From Streptomyces diastatochromogenes (GTDB lineage Bacteria > Actinomycetota > Actinomycetes > Streptomycetales > Streptomycetaceae), in NCBI GenBank assembly GCA_001418405.1, contig LIQL01000090.1, positions 1-32,438 of the forward strand: a DNA stretch of 32,438 bases, given 5' to 3'. Of the stretch, positions 1 to 8,267 are shown in pieces. The notes under the pieces are model-generated. The model worked only from the letters and a program-made list of their open reading frames with translations, did not search any database and was not told the origin of the DNA. Position numbers and translations under genes: made by a program. Within the stretch, counting starts at the first letter, position 1. Each line of letters starts with the position of its first letter.

Positions 1-163
1 GCGCGGTGGTGGTCGGGGTGGCCGGAGCGGGGGTGGATTCCTCGCGGGCCTCCGGGATCGTTGCCGACTCGGGCTGGTCGGCATTGTTCCGGGCCGCGCC
101 GGATCCGTCACGGGTCGCCTTGGAACGACCGAAAGCGTTGCGCAGCAGACTCCGAATGCCCAT
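1..163 (-). CDS. N-terminal fragment of a hypothetical protein (truncated by window edge)
   Basis: Reading leftward from an ATG at 161-163 gives 54 residues beginning MGIRSLLRNAFGR, followed by a low-complexity stretch rich in Ala, Glu, Pro and Thr that runs off the window. A GAGAGG ribosome binding site lies about 7 nt before the ATG. The short amphipathic basic start followed by an acidic/proline-rich linker reminds me of Streptomyces proteins annotated as VWA-domain proteins, but no domain is visible in this fragment, so I name no function. The start is well supported; the identity is not. Confidence 0.55.
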   Translation of the reverse strand, partial: MGIRSLLRNAFGRSKATRDGSGAARNNADQPESATIPEAREESTPAPATPTTTA

Positions 164-914
164 CGGCTGACCTCTCTTGCGTGTGGTGGGTGCGGCGAAT
201 GTCCGTGAAGCGCGGACATGTCCCTGACCAGGACGGATACGTAAGGGTAGCGGTCTGCACCGACTTGATCGCGGGAACCCGCGGCTCGGTTGCTGGGCCA
301 TACGGGGGTGTTGGGCGGGGCGAGGGTTTCGGTCGGCGCGGCGTCGGGCCGGAAAGCGCATGTCGGGCCACGCGAATAGGGCGCGCGCTCTTCGAGGGAA
401 AGCCCGATTGATCGTTTTCAAAGGGGCGTTCCTGTCGCTCGTATGGCGGCTCTTGACCGCATTCATGGTGCAGAAGTTACGTATGAGATGCCCCATGTGA
501 CGGATAGCGAAATTGTCGACGAACTCGTCACGGGGGTTCCGGGCGGAGCGGTCGATGCCTCAACTGCTCCGATGCAAGGGCAAGTTCAGGTGGGGGTGAT
601 GGAGGGCCGCCGGATATCGGTGTTGTCAGTCCCGAAGAGGGTGTTTTGTCGCCAGCTGTTCACCCGTGCTTCGTTTCACGTGAAACATGAGCGTGGTGCG
701 GTCAGTTGTCACAGATCTTGCGGCCCCGCTTGCGCACATCACGTGGGGGAAACGAACAGGCAAGAGCTCGGTAAGAAGTAAGTCGCGCAGGTATCCGATT
801 CGCGGATGCGTCCGTCTTCTCCGGTGACCATTGTCCTGAGCCGCCCGTTGTGCCTCGGGGGGCGGCCGGTGAGAAGGCAAGAACCCTTTCGAGGGTGACG
901 GGAGATGTGGGCGC
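164..914. other. 750-bp non-coding region with one parS-like site
   Basis: No reading frame here has convincing codon bias. Roughly positions 380-790 are visibly less G+C-rich than the rest of the window. The region should hold the promoter of the leftward gene starting at 163 and that of the esterase starting at 915. Near the left end is a perfect 10-bp palindrome GGACATGTCC (214-223) and a related GGACAT nearby at 199-204 on the same (leftward) strand, possibly a regulator site. A parS-like palindrome is at 673-686. I see no clear RNA gene or terminator. Confidence 0.5.
673..686. repeat. parS-like palindrome GTTTCACGTGAAAC
   Basis: Perfect 14-bp match to the Streptomyces ParB-binding consensus. 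The palindrome does not extend beyond 14 bp on either side. It lies in non-coding DNA about 230 bp upstream of the esterase start. It is the leftmost of nine copies in the window. The match is seen directly; ParB binding is inferred. Confidence 0.8.
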
Positions 915-2195
915 ATGGGGCTGACCAGTCAGTCGCTCGAAATCACAGTGATCGTCCTGGCGGTGGTCTGTGTTGCCGCGACGGTGTGGCTCTGGCCCCG
1001 ACTGTCGCGGAACGGGTGGCGTCACGTGTTGGGGAGGCTGGGGGCCATCGTGGTCACCCAGGTGTCGATCGTGGCTGCGCTCGCCCTCGCCGTGAACACG
1101 AACTTCGAGTTCTACGGCAACTGGGACGAGCTGCTGGGCAACAACGATCAGGCACCGGCCTCGGTGAGCCAGGGGGACGGGCAGTACGCCACGGTCGGCA
1201 ACATCAAGGGCGGACTGATCCAGCCCGCCGGCCCCCAGGGGCTCGACCGGGTGACCGGACTGCCGAAGGGCCCGGCCGACAAGGTGGGCAAGGTCGAGTC
1301 GGTGCGGATCATCGGCCGCCGCACCCGGGCCATCAACCCGGGCTTCGTCTATCTGCCGCCGCAGTACTTCCAGCAGCAGTTCCACCGACAGCGGTTCCCC
1401 GTCATGGTCGTCATCAGCGGCTACCCCGGCGGGATCATGAACCTCGCGCAGCACCTGCAGATCCCGCAGAACGCCGGTCGGCTGATCGCGCAGGGCAAGA
1501 TGCAGCCGACCGTGATCGTGATGGTGCGGCCGACCATCGCGCCGCCGCGCGACACCGAGTGCGTGGATGTGCCGGGCGGCCCGCAGGCCGAGACGTTCTT
1601 CACCAAGGACCTGCCGGACGCCATGAAGTCGGCCTACCGGGTGGGCCACGACCCCAGTGCCTGGGGGGCTTTCGGATACTCGTCCGGTGGCACCTGCTCG
1701 CTCCAGCTGGCGATGCGCAACCCGCAGGCGTACACCTCCGCGGTCTCGCTCTCCGGTGACTACGCGATCAAGGACGACCTGACCACCGGCAGCCTCTTCG
1801 GCCCCGGTCCGACCGGTGCCCAGCGCCAGCACGAACACGATCTGCTGTGGCGGTTGCAGCACCTGCCCGCGCCGCAGGTCTCCGCGCTGGTGGCCAGCAG
1901 CCGCCAGGGCGAGTCGGACTACGGCGACACCATGAAGTTCATCCACGCGGTGAAGGCGCCGATGCGGGTCGACTCGATCATCCTGCCCCGCGGCAGCCAC
2001 CAGTTCGGGACCTGGCGCAGGGAGGTCGTGCCGGCCCTGGAGTGGCAGAGCCAGCAGCTGACGTTCCCGCAGGACACCGAGCCGAACGCGCCGCAGAAGC
2101 CGGCACCGGGCGGGGAGAAGGGCGCGGCCAAGGGACAGGCGCCGGCCGACGACCGGTCCCACAAGCGGGTGGAGGCGGAGCGCCCGCAGGGCTGA
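915..2195 (+). CDS. Membrane-anchored alpha/beta-hydrolase (esterase family)
   Basis: 426 aa. Two hydrophobic segments near the N-terminus (about residues 8-28 and 38-62) should anchor the protein in the membrane, with a hydrolase domain after them that probably faces outward. The nucleophile elbow is GYSSG with Ser256 (DNA 1680-1682), and a late His362 in GSHQFGTW fits the catalytic His of an esterase-D/mycolyltransferase-like fold. The C-terminus is a charged, Pro/Ala-rich tail. The ATG at 915 is chosen because a GGGAG sequence lies about 10 nt upstream; an overlapping ATG at 905 opens a shadow frame. It is followed by a strong hairpin terminator and appears monocistronic. The substrate is unknown. 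Confidence 0.85.
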   Translation: MGLTSQSLEITVIVLAVVCVAATVWLWPRLSRNGWRHVLGRLGAIVVTQVSIVAALALAVNTNFEFYGNWDELLGNNDQAPASVSQGDGQYATVGNIKGGLIQPAGPQGLDRVTGLPKGPADKVGKVESVRIIGRRTRAINPGFVYLPPQYFQQQFHRQRFPVMVVISGYPGGIMNLAQHLQIPQNAGRLIAQGKMQPTVIVMVRPTIAPPRDTECVDVPGGPQAETFFTKDLPDAMKSAYRVGHDPSAWGAFGYSSGGTCSLQLAMRNPQAYTSAVSLSGDYAIKDDLTTGSLFGPGPTGAQRQHEHDLLWRLQHLPAPQVSALVASSRQGESDYGDTMKFIHAVKAPMRVDSIILPRGSHQFGTWRREVVPALEWQSQQLTFPQDTEPNAPQKPAPGGEKGAAKGQAPADDRSHKRVEAERPQG

Positions 2196-2225
2196 CGCGA
2201 CCGCCGGCAGGGCGGTGACGTGCGC

Positions 2226-2260
2226 GAAGGGGGCGCCGGACAGGGTCCGGTGCCCCCTTC
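2226..2260 (+). terminator. Stem-loop terminator after the esterase
   Basis: Two 16-nt arms (2226-2241 and 2245-2260) pair with one G-T wobble around a 3-nt AGG loop. The hairpin begins 30 bp after the esterase stop. There is no long U-tract, as is usual in Streptomyces. It may also serve the convergent deacetylase gene. Confidence 0.8.
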
Positions 2261-2369
2261 GTCATGCGGTCGCTCCCCCGGGTGAGGGCGCCGCTCCCCT
2301 CTCCGACCGCAGCGTCCGGGACGCGGGCCCCGCCCCAACGGGACCTCGGCCCGTCCCGACGGGCCCGGT

Positions 2370-3167
2370 TCACGGCCGGTAGACCATCCCCGGTTCCGGC
2401 TTCGCCGGGGAGAGCAGCTGCGACACGGTGACGACCGTGTAGCCGCGCTTCTTGAGCTCCTTGAGGATGCCGGGGACGGCCGGCACGGTGCCTTTGTAGA
2501 TGTCGTGCAGCAGGATGATGCCGTCGCGCTTGGTCTGGTCGAGCACCCGCTTGGTGATCAGGTCCGAGTCGGTGGTCTGGTAGTCCTTCGCGGTCACGCT
2601 CCACAGGACCTGTGCCAGGCCGAGCTCCTTGCTGATCTTGGAGACCTCTTCGTCGGTCCGGCCCTGCGGCGGGCGCATCAGCGTGGGCGTCTTGCCGGTG
2701 ATCTTGCGGACGTCCTCCTGGACCCGGGACAGTTCGCGTTTGGCCTCGTCCGGCTTGATCTCCGTGAGGATCTTGTGGGACCAGGTGTGGTTGGCCAGCT
2801 CGTGGCCCTCGGCGTCGATCCGCTTCACCTCGGCGGGGCGCTCGGCGATGTGGTTCTTGCCGAGCATGAAGAACGTGGCGTGGGCCTTGTTCTCCTTGAG
2901 GATGTCCAGCAGCCGGTTGGTGTTCTCGCTCGGGCCCGCGTCGAAGGTCAGCGCCACGCACTTGGCCTTGCCGCAGTCGACGGCACCGTCACCGGCTCCG
3001 GCCTTCGCGTCCTGGGCCTTGGCGTCGCTCGGCGCGGCGTCGGCTCGGGCGTCGGCCGGTGTGGTGACGTCGTACGAGGCGCAGCCGCTGAGGGTCAGGG
3101 CCAGGGAGGCGGCCGTCAGCAGCCCGAGTACGGACGAGCGGCGGGTCGCGGATATCTGCTTCGGCAT
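2370..3167 (-). CDS. Lipoprotein polysaccharide deacetylase (NodB domain, CE4)
   Basis: 265 aa. The signal peptide ends in a lipobox LSGC with Cys29, so an exported lipoprotein is expected, followed by an Ala/Asp-rich linker. The NodB domain runs from about residue 70. Motif 1 reads TFDAGP (Asp76, Ala77), where most family members have TFDDGP. The metal-binding His pair is present in NHTWSH (His127, His131). RPPQG fits motif 3 and LLHD fits the last motif. The likely role is N- or O-deacetylation of cell-wall glycans. The start at 3165-3167 is preceded by AGGAAAG; longer versions of the frame lack the signal peptide at their start. The Asp-to-Ala change at the second motif-1 position may alter metal binding. 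Confidence 0.88.
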   Translation of the reverse strand: MPKQISATRRSSVLGLLTAASLALTLSGCASYDVTTPADARADAAPSDAKAQDAKAGAGDGAVDCGKAKCVALTFDAGPSENTNRLLDILKENKAHATFFMLGKNHIAERPAEVKRIDAEGHELANHTWSHKILTEIKPDEAKRELSRVQEDVRKITGKTPTLMRPPQGRTDEEVSKISKELGLAQVLWSVTAKDYQTTDSDLITKRVLDQTKRDGIILLHDIYKGTVPAVPGILKELKKRGYTVVTVSQLLSPAKPEPGMVYRP

Positions 3168-3355
3168 TGCGGTGTCTTTCCTGGAGTCGTTCGCCGGTGA
3201 GCCGGCGGCTGTGGAGTTCTCGGCCGTCTTCCTCGGATCCCTGCGCCCACGGGCGGTGCCCGGAGCGTCCGCGTCCCGGTCTCCGGGCATGGCGAAGCGG
3301 ACGCGAACGGGCCGTGGCCCGGCGCGCCGATCGCCTTCCGAACGGACTCCCAGGA

Positions 3356-3387
3356 CTATACACATGGGGTACACACCGTGTGTATAG
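3356..3387. promoter_or_regulatory. Inverted repeat, candidate operator in a divergent promoter region
   Basis: CTATACACATGG (3356-3367) and CCGTGTGTATAG (3376-3387) form 12-bp arms with one mismatch and an 8-bp spacer. They lie in the 303-bp gap between the divergent deacetylase and transporter genes, 83 bp before the first permease start. It is unusually A/T-rich for this DNA. It could bind a dimeric repressor of either gene. I do not recognise the regulator. Confidence 0.55.
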
Positions 3388-3470
3388 AGGGGGTGGGGTG
3401 GGGCGCTGGCAGCAGCCCGATCGGACGCACCCCGCGCGACACCCCACCGCACCCGCGGTGAACTGCTGCT

Positions 3471-4202
3471 GTGACCGCCCCGCCGGACGACTGCCTGGCC
3501 CGCAACGACTGGATCTGCGGCGACTACCTGAGCACCCGCCGCCAGATCCTGCTCGACGCGGTCGGCCAGCACGTGCAGTTGACCGTGGTCTCGGTGGGCC
3601 TCGGGCTGGTGATCGCCGTCCCGCTGGCGCTGCTGGCCCGCCGTCGACGGTGGACGGTCGGGCCGGTCCTCGGCATCACCACCGTGCTCTACACGATCCC
3701 GTCGTTGGCGATGTTCTCGCTGCTGCTGCCGGTCTACGGCCTCTCCGCCACCCTCGTCGTGGTCGGCCTGGCGCTCTACTCCCTCACCCTGCTGGTCCGG
3801 AACATCCTCGCGGGCCTCGACGGCGTGCCGGCCGGTGCCACGGAGGCCGCCCGGGGCATGGGGTACGGGCCGATGCGGCAGTTGCTGACGGTGGAACTGC
3901 CGTTGGCGGTGCCCGCCGCGATGGCCGGTCTGCGCATCGCCACGGTCTCCGCGGTCGCCCTGACCACCGTCGGCGCGATCGTCGGCTACGGCGGGTTGGG
4001 CAACCTCATCTACGCGGGCATGAACTCCTACTTCAAGGCGCAGGTGCTGACCGCGTCCGTGCTCTGCGTGCTCATCGCGGTCGCCTTCGACCTGCTGCTG
4101 CTCGGCCTGGAACGCCTGCTCACGCCGTGGCGGCGGGCCGGCCGCAGCCCGCGACCGGCCCGCGGGCGACGGCCGCTCACCGCCTCCGGACGGCGGGCGT
4201 GA
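3471..4202 (+). CDS. Osmoprotectant-type ABC transporter permease 1
   Basis: 243 aa polytopic membrane protein of the OpuCB/ProW type. The EAA loop that docks on the ATPase is visible as GATEAARGMGYGPMRQ, followed by the VELPLAVPAAMAGLR segment typical of quaternary-amine importers. About five to six hydrophobic helices are apparent. The GTG start at 3471 has only a poor ribosome binding site, so a leaderless or weakly translated message is possible. Its end overlaps the next permease by 4 bp (GTGA), indicating translational coupling. Likely substrates are glycine betaine, choline or related solutes, judged from family only. Confidence 0.88.
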   Translation: MTAPPDDCLARNDWICGDYLSTRRQILLDAVGQHVQLTVVSVGLGLVIAVPLALLARRRRWTVGPVLGITTVLYTIPSLAMFSLLLPVYGLSATLVVVGLALYSLTLLVRNILAGLDGVPAGATEAARGMGYGPMRQLLTVELPLAVPAAMAGLRIATVSAVALTTVGAIVGYGGLGNLIYAGMNSYFKAQVLTASVLCVLIAVAFDLLLLGLERLLTPWRRAGRSPRPARGRRPLTASGRRA

Positions 4203-4873
4203 GCACCCCCGCCGCCGTCTGGTCCTGGCTGACCACCGCTGCCAACTGGTCGGGCGAGAACGGCATCGGGCACCGGCTCGCCCAGCACGCCGTGCTCACC
4301 TTCGCCTGCCTCGTCCTCAGTGCCCTCATCGCCCTGCCGATCGCGCTGACGCTGGGCCATCTGGGCCGCGGTGGCGCCCTCGCGGTCAACCTCGCCAACG
4401 TCGGCCGTGCGGTGCCGACCTTCGCGGTCCTCGTCCTGCTCCTGCTGACCCCGCTCGGGCGGCACGGGCAGTGGCCGACGGTCATCGCGCTGGTGCTGTT
4501 CGCCGTGCCGCCGCTGCTGACCAATGCCTACGTCGGGATGCGCGAGGTGGACCAGGACGTGGTCCGGGCCGCCCGGGGCATGGGGATGACCGGGATGCAG
4601 CTGGTGTGGCGGGTGGAGGCGCCGCTCGCCCTGCCGCTGGTGTTGACCGGGGTGCGGATCGCCGCCGTGCAGCTCGTCGCCACCGCCACGCTGGCCGCCC
4701 TGGTGGGCGGCGGCGGGCTCGGCCGCATCATCACCGCCGGCTTCAATCTGGCCAGTACCCCGCAGGTGGTGGCCGGCGCGGTGGTGGTCGCGGTGTTCGC
4801 GTTGTTGATGGAGGCCGTGTTCGAGCTGGTCCAGCGGTTCGCCCCGGCGAGGGCGCGCGGGCGGCCCCGGTGA
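4199..4873 (+). CDS. Osmoprotectant-type ABC transporter permease 2
   Basis: 224 aa, GTG start inside the GTGA overlap with the preceding permease. It has the same fold as permease 1, with an EAA loop DVVRAARGMGMTGMQLVW and the VEAPLALPLVLTGVR segment. Two different permeases next to a binding protein are the usual layout of OpuC/OsmU importers. It overlaps the start of the binding-protein gene by another 4 bp (GTGA). The three genes are therefore one coupled operon. Confidence 0.88.
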   Translation: MSTPAAVWSWLTTAANWSGENGIGHRLAQHAVLTFACLVLSALIALPIALTLGHLGRGGALAVNLANVGRAVPTFAVLVLLLLTPLGRHGQWPTVIALVLFAVPPLLTNAYVGMREVDQDVVRAARGMGMTGMQLVWRVEAPLALPLVLTGVRIAAVQLVATATLAALVGGGGLGRIITAGFNLASTPQVVAGAVVVAVFALLMEAVFELVQRFAPARARGRPR

Positions 4874-5859
4874 GGGCGTGGCGTGCGGGCTCTGCCCTGC
4901 TCCGCCCGGTCCGGGGCGTGCTCGGCGCGTCGAGCGCCCTGGCCGTCCTGTGCGGGCTGGTCTCCTGCGCCGGTGGGCCGTCGCTGGAACACCGGGGTGC
5001 GGTCACCGCCCCGCCCGGCGACAGCCGCGATCTCGCCATCGGCTCGGCCGGTTTCACCGAGAGCGAGTTGCTGGCCCAGATGTACGCGGCGCTGCTCGGC
5101 CACGCGGGCTACCGCACCCAGGTCCTCACCGTCGGCAACCGCGAGCTGTACGAACCCGCGCTGGAGGCCGGCCAGATCGACGTCGTCCCGGAGTACGCCG
5201 CCACCTTCGCGGACTGGCTCAACGCCAAGAAGCACGGCCCCGAGGCCGCCCCCGTCGCCTCCCCCGACCTGGACCGCACCATGGCCGCCCTGCGCCGCCT
5301 CGCCGCCCCGCGTGGTCTGACCGTCCTCCCGCCGGGCCGGGCCGTCGACCAGAACGCCTTCGCGGTGCGTGCCGCCTACGCCGCCGAGCACCACCTGCGC
5401 ACCCTCAGCGACCTGGGCCGCGCCAAGCTGCCGGTACGGCTGGCGGCGGGTGACGAGTGCGTCCAACGGCCGTTCTGCGCACCGGGCCTGCGGAAGACGT
5501 ACGGCATCGACATCACCGCCGTGGATCCCAAGGGCGTTGGCACCACGCCCGCGAAACAGGCGGTGCAGAACGGCCAGGACCAGATGGTGCTGACGACCAG
5601 CACGGACGCCACCCTCGACCAGTTCGGTCTCGTCGTCCTCGCCGACGACCGAAAACTCCAGAACGCCGACTACGTCGTCCCCGTCGTCAACCGCGCCCGG
5701 GCCGGCAGCGCCCGCCCGGCCGCCGCTCTGAACCGCCTCAATCACGTGCTGACCACCGAAGACCTGGCCCACCTCAACGAGCAGGTCGACAGCTGGCGTC
5801 GGCTTCCCGCCGACGTGGCGCACAACTACCTGGTGTCGAAAGGTCTGTTGCAGGACTGA
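4870..5859 (+). CDS. Osmoprotectant-type ABC transporter substrate-binding lipoprotein (OpuCC/OsmF family)
   Basis: 329 aa. An N-terminal hydrophobic segment ends in the lipobox LVSC (Cys33), so the mature protein should be tethered to the outer face of the membrane. The start of the domain, IGSAGFTESELLAQMY, matches the family signature of quaternary-amine binding proteins, and VVPEYAATFADWL is the conserved region that follows. The start is the GTG of the GTGA overlap with permease 2. The gene ends 14 bp before a large inverted repeat that separates it from the convergent ATPase gene. Confidence 0.88.
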   Translation: MRAWRAGSALLRPVRGVLGASSALAVLCGLVSCAGGPSLEHRGAVTAPPGDSRDLAIGSAGFTESELLAQMYAALLGHAGYRTQVLTVGNRELYEPALEAGQIDVVPEYAATFADWLNAKKHGPEAAPVASPDLDRTMAALRRLAAPRGLTVLPPGRAVDQNAFAVRAAYAAEHHLRTLSDLGRAKLPVRLAAGDECVQRPFCAPGLRKTYGIDITAVDPKGVGTTPAKQAVQNGQDQMVLTTSTDATLDQFGLVVLADDRKLQNADYVVPVVNRARAGSARPAAALNRLNHVLTTEDLAHLNEQVDSWRRLPADVAHNYLVSKGLLQD

Positions 5860-5873
5860 CCGGGACGGGAGAG

Positions 5874-5930
5874 GTTTCACGTGAAACACCCACCAGGAGC
5901 GACGGCCAGGGTGGGTGTTTCACGTGAAAC
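5874..5930. terminator. Perfect 21-bp inverted repeat with a parS-like site in each arm
   Basis: The arms at 5874-5894 and 5910-5930 are perfect reverse complements separated by 15 nt. Each arm contains a complete GTTTCACGTGAAAC (5874-5887 and 5917-5930) joined to a C/G-rich block ACACCCACC or its complement. The element lies between the stop codons of two convergent genes (5859 and 5950). A very stable hairpin would form in either transcript, so a bidirectional terminator is likely. The paired parS-like sites add a possible ParB-binding role. Confidence 0.8.
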
Positions 5931-5949
5931 ACCACGCCCCGGCCGCCCC

Positions 5950-7107
5950 TCATTCCGTCGGGACCGAGTCCACCTCCGGCCGTCCCCGCGACACCTCACG
6001 GTCCTCCGGGGTGATGGTGCGGCGCAGCGCCTCGTGCAGGGTGGTCGGGGTCAGGACGCCCAAGAAGCGCCTACCGTCCAGGACCGCGATCCAACCCGCG
6101 TCGTGCTTCAGCATTTCGCTGAACGCCGCCTTGAGGGTTCCGGACGCCGGGATCCACGCCTCCATCCGCCGCGCATGGTCCGCCACGGTTCCCCCGGCGC
6201 CCGCCAGACGCTCGGTGCCCACCCAGCCGTGCAGCGCCCCGTCGGCGTCCAGCACCACCGCCCAGCGCGCTCCTTCGGCCCGCAGCCGGGCCACTGCCTC
6301 CGCGGCCGGCTCGGCGAGCCGGGCGAACGGCGGACGCTCCAGGTCGGCGCGATCGATGGCGGTCACCGAGAGTTGTTTCAACGCCCGGTCGGCGCCCACG
6401 AATTCGGCGACGTAGGGCGTGGCGGGTGCGCCCAGCACCCGCGCCGGGGTGTCGAACTGCTCGATCCGCCCGTCGCCGTAGACGGCGATCCGGTCGCCGA
6501 GCCGGATGGCCTCCTCGATGTCGTGGGTGACCAACAGCACCGTCTTGTGCATGGTGGCCTGGAGCCGCAGGAACTCCTTCTGGAGGCGGTCCCGGACGAC
6601 CGGGTCGACGGCGCCGAACGGCTCGTCCATCAGCAGCACCGGCGGATCGGCCGCCAGGGCGCGGGCCACCCCGACCCGCTGCCGCTGACCACCGGAGAGC
6701 TGATCGGGGTAGCGCGTGCCGTAGACGCCCGGATCCAGCCCGACCAGGTCGAGGAGTTCGGCGGCCCGCTCCCGCGCCTTGGCCCGCTTCCAGCCGCTCA
6801 GAACGGGCACGGTCGCGGTGTTGTCGAGGACGGTGCGGTGCGGGAAGAGCCCGGTCTGCTGGATGACGTAGCCGATCCCGCGGCGCAGCCGGACCGGGTC
6901 GACACCGGACACGTCCGCGTCGTCGACGAAGATCCGTCCACTTGTGGGGTCGATCAGCCGGTTCACCATCATCATCGTCGTCGTCTTGCCGCACCCGGAC
7001 GGTCCGACCAAGGTGACCAGCTCACCCTCGTCGACGTCGAACGAGAGGTCGTCGACAGCGGTGGTCCCGTCGGGATAGCGCTTGGTGACCGACTCGAACC
7101 GGATCAT
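5950..7107 (-). CDS. Osmoprotectant-type ABC transporter ATP-binding protein with CBS domains
   Basis: 385 aa. The ATPase domain carries Walker A GPSGCGKTT, signature LSGGQRQRV, Walker B VLLMDEPF and the switch His in VTHDIEEA. The region after about residue 245 resembles the tandem CBS domains that sense ionic strength or nucleotides in OpuA/OpuC ATPases; the last CBS-like segment includes WIAVLDGRRFLGVLTPTTL. It most likely energises the two permeases encoded at 3471-4873. Unlike the common arrangement, it is not co-transcribed with them but converges on them. The ATG at 7105-7107 begins with MIRFESVTKRYPDG, the usual family start. Confidence 0.88.
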   Translation of the reverse strand: MIRFESVTKRYPDGTTAVDDLSFDVDEGELVTLVGPSGCGKTTTMMMVNRLIDPTSGRIFVDDADVSGVDPVRLRRGIGYVIQQTGLFPHRTVLDNTATVPVLSGWKRAKARERAAELLDLVGLDPGVYGTRYPDQLSGGQRQRVGVARALAADPPVLLMDEPFGAVDPVVRDRLQKEFLRLQATMHKTVLLVTHDIEEAIRLGDRIAVYGDGRIEQFDTPARVLGAPATPYVAEFVGADRALKQLSVTAIDRADLERPPFARLAEPAAEAVARLRAEGARWAVVLDADGALHGWVGTERLAGAGGTVADHARRMEAWIPASGTLKAAFSEMLKHDAGWIAVLDGRRFLGVLTPTTLHEALRRTITPEDREVSRGRPEVDSVPTE

Positions 7108-7295
7108 TGCGCCATTGAATCCCGCTGCCCCGGACCGGTCCCGTCATGCGGGCAATCGAGTGGGGAAACGGAACGGGGACGGGGGCCGTACGAGTTGCTT
7201 CCGGGGCACCGCCTCCCGTCCTGCCGCGCCCGGCCCGGCCGGCGTGCTTACGATCCACTCCGGCCGCTCCTCGGAAGGGTGGAAGGGAACGCCAC

Positions 7296-8237
7296 ATGAG
7301 AGCCGTAGCAGTCAACGCCTTCGGTGCGGACCCGCAGCTCATGGAGCTGCCGCAGCCTGAGCCGGGGCCCGGTGAGGTTCTGGTGCGGCTGGCCGCCGCC
7401 GGGCTCAACCCCGTCGACTGGAAGCTCGCCGACGGCATGTTCGGGGAGGCCGTCCACGCGAAGTTCCCGCTGGTGCTGGGGGCGGACGGGGCCGGTGAGG
7501 TGGTCGCGGTCGGGAGTGGTGTGCGGCGCTTCACCGTCGGGGATCCGGTGTTCGGCCAGTTCCAGCGGCCGGATCGGGGCGGCGGTTCGTACGCCGAATT
7601 CGCCGTGGCCGACGAGGGCGCCATCGCCCTGGCCGCCCGCAGCGTCACCTACGCCACCTCCGCCGCCGTTCCGACGGCCGGGATGACCGCCTACAACCTG
7701 GTCGAGGAGACCCGGATCGGCGAGGGCCGGCAGGTGCTGATCGTGGGCGCCACCGGCGGGGTCGGCACCTTCGTGACCCAGATCGCGGCCGGTCGCGGCG
7801 CGGAGGTGATCGCCACCGCCCGTCCGACCAAGGCGGAGTTGATGCGCACGCTGGGGGCCGCGGAGACCGTCGACCACACGGCGGGGCCGATCGCCGACCA
7901 GGTCCTGGCGAGCCGTCCGGACGGGGTGGACGTGCTGATCGACATGACCAGCGACGCGGCGGGGTTCGTCGAGCTGACCCGGACCGTGCGGGACGGCGGT
8001 GTGGCGGTCTCGCTGATCGGCTCCGCCGACGCCGACGTCCTCACCGAGCACAATCTGCGCGGCTTCAACTTCGTCAACCGCCCCTCCCCGCAGCTCCTGG
8101 AGATCCTCGCCGGCCACCTCGACGCCGGCCGCCTGACGGTCCTGGTGGGGCTCGAAGTCCCCTTGGAGGAGGCCCCCGAAGCGCTGGCCGCCAGCCGCAC
8201 CGGGCGGGCGCAGGGCAAGACGGTCCTGGCGATCTGA
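7296..8237 (+). CDS. NAD(P)H-dependent quinone oxidoreductase / zinc-independent MDR family
   Basis: 313 aa. The GroES-like domain begins MRAVAVNAFG and includes GLNPVDWKLADG. The Rossmann nucleotide-binding loop is VGATGGVGTF at about residue 150. No Cys/His cluster for structural zinc is visible, which fits the quinone oxidoreductase branch of the medium-chain dehydrogenase family. The ATG at 7296 has GGAAGGGA upstream with good spacing; a longer in-frame extension from 7146 lacks family sequence. Substrate unknown. It is transcribed divergently from the ABC ATPase gene, with 188 bp between the starts. Confidence 0.85.
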   Translation: MRAVAVNAFGADPQLMELPQPEPGPGEVLVRLAAAGLNPVDWKLADGMFGEAVHAKFPLVLGADGAGEVVAVGSGVRRFTVGDPVFGQFQRPDRGGGSYAEFAVADEGAIALAARSVTYATSAAVPTAGMTAYNLVEETRIGEGRQVLIVGATGGVGTFVTQIAAGRGAEVIATARPTKAELMRTLGAAETVDHTAGPIADQVLASRPDGVDVLIDMTSDAAGFVELTRTVRDGGVAVSLIGSADADVLTEHNLRGFNFVNRPSPQLLEILAGHLDAGRLTVLVGLEVPLEEAPEALAASRTGRAQGKTVLAI

Positions 8238-8267
8238 GGGCGCCCGCCCCCGGTCCCGAGCGGGCCG

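Noticed and set aside
443..781. Possible 112-aa gene upstream of the esterase
   Set aside because: Third-position G/C is far below that of the real genes, no good ribosome binding site is visible, and its end runs through the parS-like palindrome.
5881..7299. 472-aa open frame opposite the ABC ATPase
   Set aside because: Antisense shadow; all ATPase motifs are on the other strand.
8242..8265. Hairpin between the oxidoreductase and membrane protein genes
   Set aside because: Only a 6-bp GCCCGC/GCGGGC stem with a 12-nt loop, which is common in DNA this G/C-rich.
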